Assembly: GCA_965644295.1 (NCBI GenBank)
Contig: CBFFRP010000097.1
Location: 62,001-126,000, forward strand
Length of the DNA: 64,000 nt
Reading direction: 5' to 3'
Source: Paraphysomonas bandaiensis
Lineage: Eukaryota > Chrysophyceae
Under the pieces are notes generated by a model. That model worked only from the letters and a program-made list of their open reading frames with translations, was not told the origin of the DNA and did not search any database. Made by a program: the position numbers and the translations under genes. Positions 22,993-34,169 of this stretch are shown one piece after another; within the stretch, counting starts at the first letter, position 1; each line of letters opens with the position of its first letter.

Positions 22993-23589
22993 ACTAAGAT
23001 ACAGGTGTGCATGCTATTTACTCTCCACTACAAAAATTTCTGAATGATGATTCAGCATAGAATTGCTTTTATTAATTCAGTATTACGTAAGCCTTCTGAA
23101 ACACTTCATAGAATACTATTTCTGAGAGCTAATCGATACCTTTGGAAGGATTCATGTATACTTCATTTACTATCGAATTTACTATCGAATGTCATTGGAG
23201 ATAGTGTAAGCAGTCTTTAAGATGAGGATATATGTTGTGATGAATGTAAGGGTGACTTCTATTAAATACACAGAAGCTTAAGATTTATCAACCAAGTGGT
23301 TACATTTCTTTTCGTTAGATGAAGAAGTACTCATCAGTATCTCCAACTAGTTCACTACAGTTCCTCAACTGTATGTGTAATTGAGCACTTTGAAAAATAT
23401 TGACGGCAAATCAGGCTAGCAGTAATATTGCAACATTCTTGGTAATATCCATCTATGTGTCGTCTATAGATAGATATATACATATAGAAGTCTAGAGGCG
23501 GAAAAAACTGTAGGCAATTTTTTTGAGTGGTGATGTGCACATTCCAGACACCGTATTCCACACAGTTTCATAGGTTAAGGTCCCCTCCA
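22993..23589. other. AT-rich intergenic DNA, no gene seen
   Basis: This sequence lies between copia element 1 and the inverted repeat. It includes a small tandem duplication (TTTACTATCGAA) at about 23166-23190. Confidence 0.35.
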
Positions 23590-26326
23590 TATGTCAATCA
23601 TATGATCCAACATTGAGACATACCACATAAACACTGGGTTACCAATAGAACCTGCTATTCTGGAGGTGTGGAGTCCAACTTCCACAAGTTCTGGTGGAAA
23701 TTTGCTTGTAAGATTGCAATTGTTATCCTGCATCAAAATTCACAGTTGATGGAGAGCTCCTGAACTCACTGTGAGGTACATAGCAGAGACCAGTTGCTGA
23801 TAACAATGTTGTGATATTGCAAAGATGAGATTATGAGTTCTGATTCTGGATTCATTAATAAACGGTCAAGAAATATGCACAGATCACTGTAGGAGGGCCT
23901 CTCCCTAATTGCGCCTTCCTTGTTGCACTTAATGATCCCACATGTCCCCAAATTCAAAGAATCGTATTATTCTTGATATTTGAGTGATATGAAATCATGA
24001 TATTGACATTCATCTCTTATTTTGTTGGAATTATGTGCATTCATTGACTGAGCTCTATATGCGGTATTGACACCCATGGTCCCAAACCCCTTCCAACCAC
24101 GGGTGTAGTTTGTCAAGTTTTGACATTATATGAGTAGGATTAACTTAAAAACAGAAGGTATCTTATACTGAATACTGAGAATTATAAATTTTAATCAATA
24201 TCTATCTCTTATCATTCATCAATGTCATGTTGTCTCTACTACCACTCATTTCTCGTACGACGATCTTACGTCGTCACTACAACTTGCATCGTCACTATAT
24301 TCCGTTTTACCGCTATATACTTATCATCATTCATTCTCACAATACGATTAACAAGACTACAACATTATACTACAATAATTTAAATACCTTATAACTACAG
24401 CTTTCAATTGCTCTCATATAGCAGAACTCAGCACTCCCTCTCAATTCAAAGCTGTAGATAGACTCTTCACATCACAAGACATAACTGAAGGATATGCAAC
24501 CACCGAAATCAAACAGGACAAACAGGTGGACGTATGACTCCGACACTTCAGTTAGTCTCACTGCACAGTCAGCTGATCACTTATATGACGTAACCCGGTT
24601 TGATAACCAGAATCACGGCTCGCAGTACAGGTATAGCACACAAACACGCAAGTGTGAAAACAATGTATATGTCGCCACGTGGTCACACTTACGTCGTTTG
24701 AACGAATTTTCTCTAATAACCACAACAGATGATTTTCGATCCTCTCCTAGGCATCTCTTCCTGTGTTTCTCGAAGGTTACACCACACAACGATTTCGTGA
24801 AAATATGTCTGCTATATACTTATCATCATTCATTCTCACAATACGATTAACAAGACTACAACAGTATACTACAGTAATTTAAATACCTTATAACTACAGC
24901 TTTCAATTGCTCTCATATAGCAGAACTCAGCACTCCCTCTCAATTCAAAGCTGTAGATAGACTCTTCACATCACAAGACATAACTGAAGGATATGCAACC
25001 ACCGAAATCAAACAGGACAAACAGGTGGACGTATGACTCCGACACTTCAGTTAGTCTCACTGCACAGTCAGCTGATCACTTACGTCGTTTGAACGAATTT
25101 TCTCTAATAACCACAACAGATGATTTTCGATCCTCTCCTAGGCATCTCTTCCTGTGTTTCTCGAAGGTTACACCACACAACGATTTCGTGAAAATATGTC
25201 TGCTATATACTTATCATCATTCATTCTCACAATACGATTAACAAGACTACAACAGTATACTACAGTAATTTAAATACCTTATAACTACAGCTTTCAATTG
25301 CTCTCATATAGCAGAACTCAACATAGTTGTCCTATTTTCCGTGAATTTAACCTCAATGACTGTTTATGATTCTGTTATAATGGTTTGATTCATGTATGTA
25401 TACTTTGATGACATATTAAGGCCGTATTGGATGAGTTGCTACTTTGCTAAGCGATATAGTACGCACTTATGTCACTTGTGACGCAATGTCGTATGATATG
25501 ATATCAACCCTACCCAATCAAATTGGATGTTTATAGTGAGTTATTATGAATAATTTAAATTCATTTTCTTGTTCAGGTTATTATGTCTTTCACTGTTGGT
25601 CTGGAAATGCGATTATATGCAGATAACTTATGGGAGTTTATAGAGATACTTATGCGAGTTGTGACCGTATAAAAATGGCAGACAACATTAATAGCGACAT
25701 GTGGAATACGTAACCCCTTTATTATTCATCCTTAGATAGTGTGCCTTCATTATATGTGCAACAAGCTTCTGTGATTTACGATTCCAATGACTTCTACTAC
25801 TACTACTACAATACCATGGTTGGAAGGGGTTTGGGGCCATGGGTGTCAATACCGCATATAGAGCTCAGTCAATGAATGCACATAATTCCAACAAAATAAG
25901 AGATGAATGTCAATATCATGATTTCATATCACTCAAATATCAAGAATAATACGATTCTTTGAATTTGGGGACATGTGGGATCATTAAGTGCAACAAGGAA
26001 GGCGCAATTAGGGAGAGGCCCTCCTACAGTGATCTGTGCATATTTCTTGACCGTTTATTAATGAATCCAGAATCAGAACTCATAATCTCATCTTTGCAAT
26101 ATCACAACATTGTTATCAGCAACTGGTCTCTGCTATGTACCTCACAGTGAGTTCAGGAGCTCTCCATCAACTGTGAATTTTGATGCAGGATAACAATTGC
26201 AATCTTACAAGCAAATTTCCACCAGAACTTGTGGAAGTTGGACTCCACACTTCCAGAATAGCAGGTTCTATTGGTAACCCAGTGTTTATGTGGTATGTCT
26301 CAATGTTGGAGCATATGATTGACATA
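23590..26326. mobile_element. Long inverted repeat (510 bp arms) around a tandem duplication
   Basis: The left arm 23590-24099 is nearly the reverse complement of the right arm 25817-26326. Both arms hold the same 63-codon frame (starting MNLGTCGIIKCNKEG, minus strand at left, plus at right). The 1.7 kb interior holds direct repeats at 24312-24810, 24811-25201 and a partial copy at 25202-25320. A foldback-type mobile element or an inverted segmental duplication are both possible. No transposase and no flanking target duplication were identified. Confidence 0.75.
24312..25320 (+). repeat. Tandem units with a 108 bp in-frame length difference
   Basis: Unit 1 (499 bp) and unit 2 (391 bp) are nearly identical, except that unit 2 lacks exactly 108 bp after GCTGATCACTTA. 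A third, truncated unit follows. The frames at 24494-24850 and 24993-25241 start alike (MQPPKSNRTNRWTYD) and end alike (TYHHSFSQYD), differing only by 36 residues. No known domain is visible, so coding is unproven. Confidence 0.8.
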
Positions 26327-26773
26327 CGTATGGGCAGCCAGCATCTTATGTTTCGGAAATAAATTGATGCAAAAATACGCTATATTACTGCTATACAACT
26401 ACGGCTGGAATACAGATAATTGTTGTCTCAATATTAGAGGCTTCTTGGAACAAAAATATACAAAGGATGCCCATACGTCTAGATTTGATATTCTTCTACT
26501 TCTAGACTTCCCATCTAAACACCAACAAGGGAAAACCCTTGCTAAAAAATACTGAATTTATGGATTAAAAACTAAAAACTGCTGTTTTTATTGTGTTAGA
26601 GGTTGACATGATATGCAGTTACAGGGGCATGTAATCCCTGTTGACGAGTTGGTCTGTCACTTCATATGAAGTGGAATTGCATACACAACGATATCAATAG
26701 ATGCAGTTGTTTAGCATCACAGTGGTAGGTTGGGTACTTTTATATATCTAACGCTAACAATCATTAGCTGAAA

Positions 26774-27727
26774 ATGTTTTTTGACGATAATGATACAGTG
26801 GAATCGTTGTTTCCTGGTGAAGTAGATGAATCATATGAACCCAACCCGCCAGAGGCTCCAGAGAATAGAAAACTATTCAAGCGAAAGCGTGATTTCAATC
26901 GGAGGGTAAATTGTCCATCTACTGTGCAGTCCTCTAGTGGAAATACAGGAGATAAGAGCGATATGAAATATATGTCTGATATGGTCCATGATATTTACAT
27001 GGCAACTATGGTAGCATATGGTGACACGTACAGAAATGATACTGGTAAGATTACTGAATGTGCTAGGTTCACCACAAAAGAATCTCAACGGGTAGCACAA
27101 CATGCTCTGGAAGAGTTCTACCAAATACAATGCGAGATTATAAATGAAAGTGAAACTGACTACACCACCCGCCCAAGCAGTTCTAATGAAAGTATAAAAT
27201 CCAGTTTTCGATCGCACTTTTCAACCAGCGTATGTCACCGCTCTGGACTCCTGAACTTCCGGTGCGGCGCTAGTGATAGTGGCAGCAGGTCAGATGGTGA
27301 GAGTTACACGCAATCGTGTGCCCCTTTTCGAGACAAGGGTGAAGATGTAAGATTTCACCACCTGCCACCAGAATTTCGACAGCGCACATATACGCCCACT
27401 GCAGAGAACTTTGTGAAGTATTCCGTTACATCATGTGAACAAAGGAAAGAAAATCAAATGGGTACAAGGAAAGGGAAAAGGAGAAGGAAAAGTATTAAGC
27501 GAGAGATTCAGAGAAGAAGTAACTTAAAACATGATGCGTATGATGTAAACTCTGGAGACAGTGGTTTATATGGGATTCTCAATTCCAATGATCTGTTTTT
27601 TCGTATTGATACTGAAATCTTTGACTCTTTCGACTTCTATGGCTATAGCCCTGATCTGGATGATACAGTCGATGAAAGTGAAGTTAATGCTGATGAATTG
27701 AACTCTCTTGGAGACGAAATTTCTTGA
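26774..27727 (+). CDS. Uncharacterised 317-residue protein, acidic ends and basic centre
   Basis: An intronless ORF. It is hydrophilic throughout, with an acidic N-terminus (MFFDDNDTVESLFPGEVDE), Ser-rich middle, a strongly basic segment KGKRRRKSIKREIQRR at about residues 236-251 that could be a nuclear localisation signal, and an acidic C-terminus (DLDDTVDESEVNADELN). I recognise no domain. The length, the single frame and codon use unlike the flanking AT-rich DNA argue for a real gene. It starts about 450 bp from the inverted repeat, so it could also be a repeat-associated gene. A chance ORF is unlikely. Confidence 0.5.
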   Translation: MFFDDNDTVESLFPGEVDESYEPNPPEAPENRKLFKRKRDFNRRVNCPSTVQSSSGNTGDKSDMKYMSDMVHDIYMATMVAYGDTYRNDTGKITECARFTTKESQRVAQHALEEFYQIQCEIINESETDYTTRPSSSNESIKSSFRSHFSTSVCHRSGLLNFRCGASDSGSRSDGESYTQSCAPFRDKGEDVRFHHLPPEFRQRTYTPTAENFVKYSVTSCEQRKENQMGTRKGKRRRKSIKREIQRRSNLKHDAYDVNSGDSGLYGILNSNDLFFRIDTEIFDSFDFYGYSPDLDDTVDESEVNADELNSLGDEIS

Positions 27728-28331
27728 GATGTTGAAGCAGACATTGTAATATAGTATCAGCTCTATTTCGCAGACTATAATATACATTGGTATTATTTTT
27801 GTTGATTATATGCATGCATGATTTCGCCGTCTTATGTTCATATACAATGGACATGTCACACTACTGTGTTTTATTGTATTGATTCACTACTGTATTTGTA
27901 AACTGAAGAATATTCAAATCTATTGATGGCATCAGATATATTATTACCCCGCGTAGACTTGACAAGGTATGACTACGAAATAGTTTTTTGTTGAGTTTTG
28001 AGTGCGGCAAAGCGAAACAGTTTGAGAAATGAAATATGCAATCAAAGTGTATCATATATATATATGCATTCCTATATCTGTATCTTTGTCCTTCTCAATT
28101 GTCATCAGAAAGTGAACTCATTAAATACTCAATAGTGGCCACTGCTCAGGGCTGTTCCTGTCGATGTTGAAATGCAACTAACTTCATATTTCTTATTGGC
28201 ACTCATTACCAGTAGTTAACCTATATTTTGTAGTAATTAAATTAACAACCACAACGATAGAAAAAGAGAAAATACACAAAGGAATATAAATATAGTGTCC
28301 AATAAATGTCCATTGGTGTTGATACTTGTAG
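27728..28331. other. AT-rich intergenic DNA, no gene seen
   Basis: No domain-bearing ORF or repeat recognised in this stretch. Confidence 0.35.
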
Positions 28332-28991
28332 CAGGGCTGCGTAAAAATTAATAGACTAATTGTTAATTGCAATCTCTTGTTAATTATTGAAATTAGGGTA
28401 GCAAATAATTGCAATTGTAGTTGACTTCAACCTTGCTTGAATCTTGAATTAATTGAAATTTTTGTAATACCATAAATTTGATATTGACGGACTGCGTATA
28501 TATATTACTTACTTACATACTACATACATCATAATCATAAGTGGCTCAAATTTTGCATGTAGCAAATATTATAGAATATTATCCTTATCAAGAGTTCAAA
28601 TGTATTCATGCTTAAGCTGAGTGACTGCAATTAGTCGGGCTGATCGAAAAACCTTCATGAACAGAAAATCTCAGAAAACTTCATAAACAGATTTTAATAA
28701 TACGTAATGGTGAATTCCAACATCGAAATTGCTGATGTATACTGCAGTCATTACTTCATGTTGTTAATAATGTAATATATAATGATGGAAGATATTCACG
28801 ACGAATAAGCGGCAAAGCTGGTGCAATTACGGACGACTTGAAATTTTTTCAATGTGTGTAAAAATGCAAGGGGAACATTAGTTCGATTTTCATGACGTTC
28901 GTGCATTGTTTGACGAGCACATCACAAGATACCCGATTGTGGATCATCATCTGAGCGACAATGCACCAGTTTTAGAAAAACAGCAGCCCTA
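28332..28991. mobile_element. Degenerate hAT-like DNA element remnant
   Basis: It starts CAGGGCTGCGTAA, the same terminus as the element at 42110. Internal sequence is shared (GCATTGTTTGACGAGCACATCACAAG here, CATTGTTTGACGACCTCATCACAAG at about 43144). The right end is uncertain; a CAGCCCT near 28985-28991 is a candidate. No intact transposase frame is present. The CAGGG terminus is typical of hAT elements. Confidence 0.45.
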
Positions 28992-29072
28992 TAGATGCAA
29001 GGTGGAAACGGACGGATGAGGAAGACAGTGTTGATGACATTGACAGTTCATAATGTCAACCCAGTAGTGACG

Positions 29073-29345
29073 CTTATTGTAAGCAATAGGTGTTTAAGAT
29101 TCAGAACTAATCTAACTAACTATAGAGTGCTTAACTCTGATATCTTACTATTTAGCGCGCTACGAAAGCTGCTTGTGCATCACAGCAAACGCAACCACTT
29201 TTGCTTTAGCACTCAAAGCAAACGCAGTGAGCAAGCAGAATGTTGATATACCTTATACCTTACATCTCCTGTCTTCAGTACTTTGAGTCCTTAGGGTGAA
29301 TAGCCCGGATGCCCTTGAGGTGGGTTCATTCTCGGATACCTGTCA
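29073..29345 (+). repeat. Interspersed repeat, copy C (divergent, 3'-truncated)
   Basis: Shares GCTTGTGC, GATATCTTACTATTTAGCG and CCCGGATGCCCTTGAGGTGG with the family, most closely with copy D at 33.7 kb. It lacks the 3' third, including the GGTGCGAGTCC segment. Confidence 0.65.
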
Positions 29346-29918
29346 CCTGTCAGTTCACTAGTATAGCTCTTATTATTGTATTACCTAGTGTTTTAAACTA
29401 CTGTATTCTTCAAGTAGTGGTAGAAGTATTTCGGAGAGCCATAAATACCAGGCTTGCGTGACAATTAATTGGTTTTAAAAATAATTGTTGTTGGATATGC
29501 ATCTGTCACCAATTAATTGCAAGTTACTTGTTACGTGTAGATGTAGCTTTTATAAACTCTCCAAGCATCTAAGGCGATACTTGCATATCTAGGAACCACT
29601 ACCTATGCACGCACCAGTACAATGTCTATCTCTGCAATTGATTGAATATAGATTACAACCACAAGAATAGCCACTAGCACCGTTAAATTATACATAAAAA
29701 TGCATCACATTATTACAACCAGCATAATACTAGTTTCGCCAAAGCAAGGCTATGGAGCACAAGTCCAACGTAGACGTGTCTTGTTTTAACACCAATACGG
29801 ACAAATATTAGAGAAGTTACATCTATATACACCTCACAATAGAGTATACATAAGCGGGAGATATGCAGTTCGTATAACAAACGCATGAAGACAGAGAAAG
29901 CCCCCAATATTAAATATA
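29346..29918. other. Intergenic DNA, no gene seen
   Basis: AT-rich sequence downstream of the minus-strand gene that ends at 29919. No feature recognised. Confidence 0.35.
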
Positions 29919-31460
29919 TTATATCTGATTCCTAAGGGATGACAAATCAAAATCCGCAGGATCACAGTTCATCACTCTGTCCACCAAAATTTCCCCTGCA
30001 ATATGTCCAAGTCTCATGGCTGCGGCGAGAACCAGGATGTTACTTCTACTTATAGCAGTATCAAGCACATCGGAGCCAGCGGGGCAGCCACGGACTGCCT
30101 GCACGTTTTCAATCCCGTCTTTGCTTTCATTGCACATTTCTGCCGCGCTCCCCACGCTTCGTCTACGAAGTAACCCCTTCTCTTCTGCTACTTCCGATTT
30201 CTCTAATTGTACAGACCGCGATACAAGGAGCTTCGCCTCCGCTCTGCGTTCTTTTCCTTTACTCTGCTTGTCTCCTCGTCTCTGCCTGTTCTTTCTACTA
30301 TGCCCCTTACTGCGGAGGTGATTTGTGCTGGCACGGTGCAGAACATCGCTCGTTACACACACCGCGACACTTCTGTAGTGCTTGCCATCCATCCCCGCGC
30401 CACCAGCCGACAAATATGAACCAATATCTCGTTGCAAGACCTCTGCATAATCGAAATACTGCCAATACGCATCCGCCCAACGCTGAAAGTCCTCTTCCCT
30501 CTCAGAGTTGGCAATATGCGATCGAAGGCTCATCAGTAGCCACTCATTCAACCCTCCGCGGAGCATACATGCCAATGGACTTAGGGTCGTTGTCTTCACA
30601 CTTCCTTCGTAACTATCCTCTTCGGGTACACTGGAAAACCCTTCCGCACCTTTCCCGCAGGAATAAAGGCTTCCCCCAGAATGAAGACAGGAAAAGTCCA
30701 TGCTAGAGCCACCGGTAGATGGTGGTCCCATAATGTCCGAATATAAGCGCCCCTGGGGTATGGGTTGCGACTGGTGTTGGCGTGGAAGACGGGAGGGGCT
30801 GCGCCTGTGGGCATCTGCTAATAGTTCTTGTATATTACCACTACCATCACTGTCCTCGTGAGAATCTTCTCCCTCTTCATCATGCTCCAAGAGTGTACTC
30901 ATCATCCCGAAAACCTCATCTTTTACACTTCCCCCGAAACAGTTCTCACCCGAGGAGTACTCTATAATCTCATCGTCACATGCGTCCTCTTCCAGACTGT
31001 CTTCAGAATAATCGTCGCTGTAATCGTCACTCTCACTGCACGCTTCCATCCTATTCGAATCATGTGGAACAAGGCATTGTGTTGAATGTTCTGGCTTCAA
31101 CTGTAGTCGTTGCTTGGCCCGTTCTACCTCCTCCACTAGCCTGGCAAATAATTGCTGCTCGGACAATCCCCTCTTCAAAGATGAACGCCGAATAATATTA
31201 GTCAAAAAAGATGAATTCTCCAAATGCTCCCATATTTCTTCTTGCTCCTCCAGTATCTCCTTTGCTATCTTATTACTGCTCCTCTCAAGAGCATATTTCA
31301 TTCCATTAACAGAGCTCTGATCTGCTTCTATGTCTTCCTTATGTACCACTGGACTACGGCATGAGTCCTTTGAATCAAATGTTATATCCACTACACGGGT
31401 TTGGTATGACTTTCTTGGATTAGTCATGTGTCGGCTCGTGTTGTATGTCGACTGCGACAT
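29919..31460 (-). CDS. Uncharacterised 513-residue acidic/Ser-rich protein
   Basis: A single long frame on the minus strand. I prefer the Met of MSQSTYNTSRHM at 31460 over an in-frame Met at 31511, because the intervening residues are encoded by AT-rich leader-like DNA. An N-terminal charged helix (IAKEILEEQEEIWEHLE) is followed by a very acidic Ser/Asp/Glu tract (about residues 140-215), a possible helical region near residues 310-350 (LNEWLLMSLRSHI, FQRWADAYWQYFDYAEV) and a basic stretch (RKNRQRRGDKQSKGKERR). I recognise no catalytic motif. The mix of acidic, basic and Ser-rich parts suggests a regulatory or scaffold protein, but that is a guess. Confidence 0.6.
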   Translation of the reverse strand: MSQSTYNTSRHMTNPRKSYQTRVVDITFDSKDSCRSPVVHKEDIEADQSSVNGMKYALERSSNKIAKEILEEQEEIWEHLENSSFLTNIIRRSSLKRGLSEQQLFARLVEEVERAKQRLQLKPEHSTQCLVPHDSNRMEACSESDDYSDDYSEDSLEEDACDDEIIEYSSGENCFGGSVKDEVFGMMSTLLEHDEEGEDSHEDSDGSGNIQELLADAHRRSPSRLPRQHQSQPIPQGRLYSDIMGPPSTGGSSMDFSCLHSGGSLYSCGKGAEGFSSVPEEDSYEGSVKTTTLSPLACMLRGGLNEWLLMSLRSHIANSEREEDFQRWADAYWQYFDYAEVLQRDIGSYLSAGGAGMDGKHYRSVAVCVTSDVLHRASTNHLRSKGHSRKNRQRRGDKQSKGKERRAEAKLLVSRSVQLEKSEVAEEKGLLRRRSVGSAAEMCNESKDGIENVQAVRGCPAGSDVLDTAISRSNILVLAAAMRLGHIAGEILVDRVMNCDPADFDLSSLRNQI

Positions 31461-31670
31461 GCTAATTATATATATATGTATACGTAACTTAAATACCACA
31501 AAACCACACACTATAATTACAAATTAACGAGATGAATACTTGTTAAATACTCCACAATGAGACTGTGGACAACATGGAGTGTGTATGTGTGTATGTGGAC
31601 ACTAGAGTGATGAGGAGGTCAGTTGAGATACGAGAGAGTGAGTTAGTTCTGTGCAGGAGGAAATATACTG

Positions 31671-31705
<35 letters not shown>

Positions 31706-32308
31706 TGTATGTATGTATATGCATAGAGATACTGCATTCTGCTGTATATGTACGTCGTATAGGAATTGTAACACAAATTTTGTTATGAGATTATTATTTT
31801 TTGGTACCAATTTTGTTCAGACGATATTCATATCCGGATATTTGCTATAGGATTCAGCACAATTTTTGTCAATAAAAATCGTCGAAATAATTCATATCAG
31901 AAGAACAAAACAAACATTTTCGGACGGAACAATTATGGAATACAGTGTAGAGTATATACCGGTATACTGTATGTACACTCTGGATCTCGAATGTCCAGCA
32001 TCTACGAACGTATACATGGATATAGCCGAGATATGATGCTTGATATCCTGATGATACGATAGCACAGTCGAGTGTTAAACATTGGCCGATATTAGTCTTT
32101 TTTTGTACTTTGGAATTGGCGGATTTTCATCTGGTTCAACTCTACATACAGCAGTACCCGAGTACACCATGAGCTCCATACGAACATACACGTACAGCAC
32201 TAGCAGTACATGATACATACTTGTATCAGTAGAGTAGACAGTAAGCAGCAGTACTCACTGGTTATGATGATGTTATCTGATCTCATATTCATGTAGAACA
32301 GATCGAGT
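31461..32308. promoter_or_regulatory. Divergent intergenic region with (ATGT)n and CTGCTGTATA-type motifs
   Basis: Contains an (ATGT)n microsatellite at about 31677-31718, then TCTGCTGTATATGTAC at 31738-31753, ACCGGTATACTGTATG at about 31958-31973 and CATACAGCAGTACC at 32145-32158. It lies between two divergent genes. Promoter role is inferred. Confidence 0.4.
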
Positions 32309-33334
32309 ATGATGAGAGGACGTGTATCACGAAGCCATATCACTCATAAACATTCAGACAGGCGTAGGGATGTAGTCACACTGCCCTCATTGGAAAAAAG
32401 AAATGTTGTGATTGAGGTTAAGCGTGCCAAACAGTGTGGCGGGCTTCCATTGAATGTACCTCATAAGCGAGAGATTAATTTAGTGTTGGAGGCTTTGCCG
32501 AATCTGCCCGAAGAGACGAGCGGCTTCCCCAGTATGGCCACTGAAAGGGCGATTCTCAATGCTATCGATAACGTCCCTGAAGTAAACGTCAAACGGAGCT
32601 ACAAAGTTTACACTGAACAGGAGCGTAGGGCCGGACTCATTGCCAGGGTAATTGATGGCAAGAGCGCTAAATATGTACTCCAGAAGTATGGTGTCTCTAT
32701 TCGCACCCAGGAGCGGGACATGAGCACCATCAGAGAGTTGTATAGACTCAACACGAAACAGTTCAACGCGTTTCGGAACGATCCAACAAACCACTCTGTG
32801 CTGCGGGAGGCCATCATGGATCTGAAATATGCTTTGGACATAACCCAAGAGAATGAGGGGGATATGGATGCAGAGGGGGAGGGGGGAGGGGTAAATGAGA
32901 GGGGTAGCGTGCCCAGCACCACCACAGGGCACTGTGCGGTGATGTCAACGGCCGAGCGTATTGAGGCCTATATGGCTAGAAGAGAGGAAGAGCGACAGGC
33001 TAAAGCTCGCCGTATGGACGACAAGAAGCAGCATCAGGTGGAAGAATATCATCGGCATGTTGAGATCTTGCATTCCCTTTTAGTCCGTGTGCGTGATCAG
33101 CGATATGACTGGCGCACAGCTAGCAATGACGTTCTGAAGGCCGCTCTCACTGTCCTTCCCAAGTCCACTGCTGCTATAGATCCTGAGCTAAGGGTTGGGA
33201 CGAAGGCCTACCTCATAGCCAAGCTTGAAGGTCCGATGTCTGACAGGTTGAGTGAACTTTTCGGAGGAGTGGAAAGGGAGAGAGAGGAGGTTGATGTGTC
33301 GGATACAGATCGAGAGCCAATCGATGCGGCGTAG
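32309..33334 (+). CDS. Uncharacterised 341-residue protein with a putative helix-turn-helix
   Basis: An intronless ORF. Residues about 101-140 (EQERRAGLIARVIDGKSAKY and VLQKYGVSIRTQERDMSTI) have the shape of a transposase- or Psq-like helix-turn-helix: a charged helix, a short turn, then a recognition-type helix. A coiled-coil-like segment follows (about residues 215-250, RIEAYMARREEERQAKARRM), and the C-terminus is acidic. The protein may bind DNA. It could be a domesticated or degenerate transposon protein, but no catalytic domain and no terminal repeats are visible nearby. Family is unassigned. Confidence 0.55.
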   Translation: MMRGRVSRSHITHKHSDRRRDVVTLPSLEKRNVVIEVKRAKQCGGLPLNVPHKREINLVLEALPNLPEETSGFPSMATERAILNAIDNVPEVNVKRSYKVYTEQERRAGLIARVIDGKSAKYVLQKYGVSIRTQERDMSTIRELYRLNTKQFNAFRNDPTNHSVLREAIMDLKYALDITQENEGDMDAEGEGGGVNERGSVPSTTTGHCAVMSTAERIEAYMARREEERQAKARRMDDKKQHQVEEYHRHVEILHSLLVRVRDQRYDWRTASNDVLKAALTVLPKSTAAIDPELRVGTKAYLIAKLEGPMSDRLSELFGGVEREREEVDVSDTDREPIDAA

Positions 33335-33689
33335 GTTTCTTGTTTTTTTATCGCATTCTTGGAAGTTATTTATTTATATATTTTTTAGCATAGTTGGTCC
33401 TTTATTTTCTTTTGAACCTCCTGGTCCGTCCTTTATTATCGTTTACTATTTCGCATGATAAAGTGCAATCACTTCGTCCATGCGAAAGCTAATACCACAA
33501 ACCAGCAGTACATATTCGTATCTACTGTAACTACGTCGTATGTGCGGTTTTACGAAACGTGGTTTTAGTTTTGATTTTTTAATGTTTTCTTTCTCTAGTG
33601 CGGAATTTAATTTCAAGTTGAATGAATGTCATAATATTCAACACTGATGTCTACATACTTCTTCTTGCTGACCAAACAAAGCCAGCTTC
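33335..33689. other. 3' flank, AT-rich, no gene seen
   Basis: AT-rich sequence with T-runs that could act in 3' end formation of the preceding gene. No clear polyadenylation signal was picked out. Confidence 0.3.
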
Positions 33690-34169
33690 TATGACAAGTT
33701 AACTAACTTGTGCTTAACTCAGATATCCTACTATTTAGCGCTACGAAAGCTGCTTGTGCGTCACCTCAAGCATCAAGGTGCAACCACTTTCTCTCTACCA
33801 CTCAAAGTAAATGCATCACTCAAAGAAAACGCAGAGTGTTAATAAACCTTAGATCTGATGACTTCAGGATTCGAGTCCTTGGGGTGAACATCCCGGATGC
33901 TTGACTTGAGCAGATAGCCCAAACCCCGGATGCCCTTGAGGTGGGCCCATTCCCGGATGCCTGTATATTCGTTAGGGCTCACAGAGACATCTACACAAGT
34001 GACACTAATTAGTGTCCCTTCTACCACACCAGCATTTGGCTATATGAGAGGGCTGAACGATATCTGCTGACTATATAATATGCGGCTCACGTTGGTTTGC
34101 CGCAGTAGTATCTCTGGTATTTATCCCCCAGAACATCACGAAAAGGTGCAAGTCCGACTTTGTTGAAGG
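33690..34169 (+). repeat. Interspersed repeat, copy D
   Basis: A nearly full-length member ending GTCCGACTTTGTTGAAGG. It shows the internal near-repeats CCCGGATGCTTGAC, CCCCGGATGCCCTTGAGG and CCCGGATGCCTGT typical of the family. Its 5' part resembles copy C rather than A and B, so two subfamilies exist. Confidence 0.7.

Noticed and set aside
25959-26362. Frames in the right inverted-repeat arm as a host gene
   Set aside because: The same frames occur inverted in the left arm, and a GT-AG join near 26143-26190 leads to stops. They were treated as part of the repeat.
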